Source: Pseudomonadota bacterium (GTDB lineage Bacteria > Myxococcota > UBA9042 > PHBI01). From it: a DNA stretch of 11,461 nucleotides. The stretch covers positions 1-11,461 of the forward strand of contig SXIE01000015.1 of assembly GCA_005772945.1 (NCBI GenBank), read 5' to 3'. Of the stretch, positions 8,652-11,461 are shown piece by piece. The notes beneath the pieces are model-generated. The model was not told where the DNA came from and searched no databases. It saw nothing but the letters and a program-made list of their open reading frames with translations. Every line of letters starts with the position of its first letter. Within the stretch, counting starts at the first letter, position 1. Position numbers and translations under genes: made by a program.

Positions 8652-10358
8652 ATGCGGCGCAGGCTCGGTCGTACGTGGATGGTTGGCTTGTGCATGGTTG
8701 TGGGCAGCGCCTCTGGGTGCGGCTGGCAGGACGATTCGCCGTTCGGCACCGATGCCCGAACGGACGACCCGACCGGCCTCGACACGCGCGTGCCGCCGAT
8801 CGACGGCGACGCGCCTCCCGACCCCGACGTCGACATCGAAGTCCGCTGGGCGCCGCTCCAGGTCGACCCGTACCTGGCCTTGTTGGTCACCACACCGAGC
8901 GCCCCGCAGCGCTTCACGGTGCGCCTGGAGCTCGAAGCGCGCCGCACGCACGCCATCGTCGGGGTGACGCGCGAGGGGGTCGACGGCGAACCGGAGGCGC
9001 TGGTGACGGACCCCTGCGAAATCGGCGATTCGGAGTCATGCGTGAGCCTCCCGGCGCGCGCCGTACACCCGGGCGAGTTGCTGGCCGTGCGCGTCGCGGG
9101 GACAACCGAGGCGCACACCGAAGAGGTCCGCGTTCCGAGCGCAAGCGACTTCCGTCACCACGCGATCGCGCTGGCCCAGACGTCCGACGGCACGCTCTGG
9201 ACCGGGACGCCGCACAACGGGCTGGTCGGCGTGACGGCCGCGGGACGGTCGGTGCGCTACGTCGGGGTCGACACGCGCGACCCGTGGGATCCGTTTGCGC
9301 GCGGGCCGCAGTCGGGCCTCGTGCTTGCCGTCGAGCCCGCGCGGGCCGCCGCGCCAGGCGAGGTCGCGCCCGGCGACGTCGCGCGGAGTGAGGCGCTGTG
9401 GATCGGCTCTGCGACCACCGGCGTGTCCTATTTCGATCCGGGCCCCGACGTGGTCGCGAGCAGCGACGACCTCTGGATCCACGGCACCCCCGGCACCAGC
9501 GCCGCCGGCACCGCGGTCGAGCTGGCGGAGACGCCGGTCGTCCTGCGCGCGACGCGGGCCGGCGACGGCGTCTGGGTCGGGACGCTGAACGGCCTCTTTC
9601 ACGTCGCGCGCGACGGCTTCGCCCTGCGCTGGACGCTCCTCGCGGAGGGCCCGGTGTTGGCCGTCGCCGAAAGCGCGGACGGCGTCGTGTGGGTTGGGTC
9701 GACGACCGAGGTCACCTCCGAGTCGCGCGTCGCAGGCTGGCCGTCGCCGGGGGGCGCGCTGCTCGCCGTCGACCCGGCTGCGGGTGCGTCGCCCCCGATT
9801 CGGTCCTACTTGGCCGACACGACCGCGGTCCTCGCGATCCTGCCGCGTGCTCCGGTCGTGCCCGTTGACGGCGACGACGGTGACGGCACGCTGTGGCTCG
9901 GGACGCCGCGTGGTCTCTACCGCTTCCACCCCGCGAGCGATGCCGGGCTTCCGGTGACCGAGCGCATGAACGCCGCCGTCGGACTGCGCGACGGTCTCGC
10001 GGTCGTCCAGCTCGCGGCCGACGGCGAGGACGCGTTCTGGATTGCGGCCCGCTCGGAGTGCGCCTCAGACGAGGGCCAGCTGATCAAGGTCGCGCTCGGC
10101 GACAATGGCGCGATCGCGTGGGCCACCGACTACTCCGACGCCGGCTTCGGTGAGCGCGCCTTCAACGTGGTCCGCGTGCTCGCGGGCGGGGAGGTCGCCG
10201 TCTCGACGCTGGTGCCGCGTCTCCGCCTCTTCGCCGCCTCCGAGATGGTGTCGGGCGACGCGCCGTGCGACGCGCCCATCGCGGACCAGGCCGCGACCGC
10301 CGACACCTACCTGCTCGCGCCGAGTTCCGGCGCGCTCGCCCGGCGCCTCGGCGAGTAG
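8652..10358 (+). CDS. Predicted lipoprotein with a seven-bladed beta-propeller
   Basis: A 568-residue exported protein of unknown function. The ATG at 8652 follows GAGGG by four bases and begins a lipoprotein signal: three Arg, a hydrophobic stretch and A-S-G-C23. A Pro/Asp-rich linker follows (about 24-60), then a beta-rich region of about 100 residues. From about residue 170 to the end I count seven units of the pattern hydrophobic-x-hydrophobic, x-D-G-x-hydrophobic-W-x-G-[ST], then a G-L/hydrophobic strand: T-L-W-T-G-T-P-H-N-G-L, A-L-W-I-G-S, G-V-W-V-G-T-L-N-G-L, V-V-W-V-G-S, T-L-W-L-G-T-P-R-G-L, A-F-W-I-A, and a last, degenerate one. This resembles the propeller of hybrid two-component sensors ('Reg_prop' type), but no kinase, transmembrane segment or receiver follows. 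It is more likely a surface binding protein. Other propeller families are possible. It ends 121 bases before thrS. Confidence 0.8.
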   Translation: MRRRLGRTWMVGLCMVVGSASGCGWQDDSPFGTDARTDDPTGLDTRVPPIDGDAPPDPDVDIEVRWAPLQVDPYLALLVTTPSAPQRFTVRLELEARRTHAIVGVTREGVDGEPEALVTDPCEIGDSESCVSLPARAVHPGELLAVRVAGTTEAHTEEVRVPSASDFRHHAIALAQTSDGTLWTGTPHNGLVGVTAAGRSVRYVGVDTRDPWDPFARGPQSGLVLAVEPARAAAPGEVAPGDVARSEALWIGSATTGVSYFDPGPDVVASSDDLWIHGTPGTSAAGTAVELAETPVVLRATRAGDGVWVGTLNGLFHVARDGFALRWTLLAEGPVLAVAESADGVVWVGSTTEVTSESRVAGWPSPGGALLAVDPAAGASPPIRSYLADTTAVLAILPRAPVVPVDGDDGDGTLWLGTPRGLYRFHPASDAGLPVTERMNAAVGLRDGLAVVQLAADGEDAFWIAARSECASDEGQLIKVALGDNGAIAWATDYSDAGFGERAFNVVRVLAGGEVAVSTLVPRLRLFAASEMVSGDAPCDAPIADQAATADTYLLAPSSGALARRLGE

Positions 10359-10388
10359 GGGAACGGGGCGCGCGCGCGTGAATGCCGC

Positions 10389-10416
10389 TTGACCGGCGCG
10401 TCCGGGCCTCTATGCT
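10389..10416 (+). promoter_or_regulatory. Housekeeping-type promoter of thrS
   Basis: TTGACC (10389-10394), a 16-base spacer and TATGCT (10411-10416) match the housekeeping sigma-factor consensus at five and four of six positions. Transcription would start near 10423, giving a leader of about 57 bases that contains an A-run (10459-10466) just before the ribosome binding site GGAG (10469-10472). I see no T-box or obvious attenuator in this short leader. Confidence 0.6.
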
Positions 10417-10479
10417 GCCGCTCCCCAACGCCTCTGCCTTCGTATCGCAGACGCGCGCAAAAAAAACCGGAGCGCGATC

Positions 10480-11461
10480 ATGTCCATCGAAGTCGAAGTC
10501 TCGCTCGAGTCCGAGCAGTTCCAGCCCCGCGAGCTCTCGCCGGTCGAGACCATCCGTCACTCCACCGCACACCTCATGGCGTCCGCGATAGCCGAGCTCT
10601 TCCCGGGCACCAAGTTCGCGATCGGGCCGCACATCGACCACGGCTTCTACTACGACATGGAATTGCCGACGCCGATCTCGGACACCGATCTGCCGCGCAT
10701 CGAGGAGAAGATGAAGGAGATTGCCAAGGGCAATCACCGCTTCGAGCGCTCGGTCATGTCGCGAGCCGACGCGCTGGCGTGGGCCGAGCAAAACGGCCAA
10801 AGCTACAAGACCGACCTCATCAACGGCTTTGCCGGCGACGCGTTCGGCTTCTACAAGCATGGCACATTCGTCGACATGTGCGCCGGGCCGCATGTCAATT
10901 ACACGTCCAAACTGAAGCACTTCAAGTTGACACACGTCGCCGGGGCCTACTGGCGCGGCGACGAGAAGAACGCGATGCTGACCCGGATCTACGGGCTCGC
11001 GTTCGAGTCGAAAGAGGAGCTCGAGAACCACCTCAAGCTGCTCGAGGAAGCCGCACGCCGCGACCATCGGCGCCTCGGCAAGGAACTCGAGCTCTTCTCG
11101 ATCACCCAAGAGTACGGCGGTGGGCTCGTCCTGTGGCTGCCGAACGGCGCGATCATCCGCAAGCAGATCGAGGACTTCTGGCGCGCCGAGCACATGAAGG
11201 GCGGTTACGAGATCCTGTTCACGCCGCACGTGGCGCCGCTGTCGCTCTGGAACCGCTCGGGTCACACCTCTCATTACAAAGACTCGATGTTCGCGCCGAT
11301 GGAGGTCGAGGGACAGCCGCATCAGCTCAAGCCGATGAACTGCCCGTTCCATATCGGCGTGTACAAGAACAAGCAGCGCAGCTACCGCGACCTGCCGGTG
11401 CGCTACGCCGAGCTCGGGACCGTCTATCGCTTCGAGCGCTCGGGGACCCTACACGGCCTCA
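10480..11461 (+). CDS. thrS: Threonyl-tRNA synthetase, N-terminal part, lacking a TGS domain
   Basis: The first 327 codons of a cytoplasmic class II aminoacyl-tRNA synthetase that charges tRNA-Thr; the gene runs off the right edge. GGAG at 10469-10472, seven bases before the ATG, supports the start. The second (editing) domain is intact: H-S-T-A-H near residues 27-31 supplies the two metal-type His, and M-C-A-G-P-H the Cys and His of the Ser-tRNA editing site. The catalytic domain follows with W-L-P-N-G-A and L-K-P-M-N-C-P-F-H (the zinc-ligand Cys), and the window ends within motif 2 (Y-R-F-E-R-S-G-T-L-H-G-L). The protein starts only about 26 residues before the editing domain, so the TGS domain of about 60 residues found in E. 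coli ThrRS is absent. The frame upstream is closed by TGA at 10390 and the codons between do not resemble TGS. Confidence 0.95.
   Translation, partial: MSIEVEVSLESEQFQPRELSPVETIRHSTAHLMASAIAELFPGTKFAIGPHIDHGFYYDMELPTPISDTDLPRIEEKMKEIAKGNHRFERSVMSRADALAWAEQNGQSYKTDLINGFAGDAFGFYKHGTFVDMCAGPHVNYTSKLKHFKLTHVAGAYWRGDEKNAMLTRIYGLAFESKEELENHLKLLEEAARRDHRRLGKELELFSITQEYGGGLVLWLPNGAIIRKQIEDFWRAEHMKGGYEILFTPHVAPLSLWNRSGHTSHYKDSMFAPMEVEGQPHQLKPMNCPFHIGVYKNKQRSYRDLPVRYAELGTVYRFERSGTLHGL

Overview
The window is high-GC, densely coding bacterial DNA, most likely chromosome of a member of the Myxococcota (former Deltaproteobacteria). The clearest lineage marker is the protein at 6205-8469. It carries myxobacterial disulfide repeats, a thrombospondin type 3 calcium repeat and a MYXO-CTERM-like tail (Gly-Cys, hydrophobic segment, terminal Arg-Arg-Arg). 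Several predicted lipoproteins with long low-complexity linkers fit the same group. No RNA genes, insertion sequences or CRISPR arrays were seen.

Layout. Housekeeping genes frame the window: the 3' end of uvrC (1-237, excision repair) on the left and the 5' part of thrS (10480 to the right edge, threonyl-tRNA synthetase) on the right. Between them lie six genes for predicted exported or cell-surface proteins. On the + strand these are: a small secreted protein of six 16-residue Cys-rich repeats (397-798); an overlapping VanY-type M15 peptidase (773-1474); and a predicted lipoprotein of the M9 microbial collagenase family with a 27-fold Glu-Ser/Thr stalk (1496-3883). On the - strand is a transglutaminase of the oomycete 'elicitor' type, carrying a Pep-13-like motif and two proprotein-convertase P domains (3969-5996). 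Back on the + strand are the large Cys-rich MYXO-CTERM protein (6205-8469) and a lipoprotein that looks like a seven-bladed beta-propeller (8652-10358).

Regulation. A hairpin followed by a T-rich run (3896-3926) lies between the convergent collagenase and transglutaminase genes and is oriented to terminate the transglutaminase. A promoter-like TTGACG/TAGGTT pair (6084-6112) precedes the transglutaminase, and its -35 box sits inside a small palindrome. A TTGACC/TATGCT pair (10389-10416) precedes thrS. 

Interpretation (inference). The six central genes are not one pathway that I recognise. They share an extracytoplasmic destination, and their activities concern proteins or cell walls: peptidoglycan peptidase, collagenase-type protease and protein cross-linking. 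This would suit a predatory or saprophytic bacterium. The most unusual items are the bacterial elicitor-type transglutaminase with P domains, the 16-residue Cys repeat protein and its out-of-frame overlap with the M15 peptidase, and the dipeptide-repeat stalk on the collagenase.
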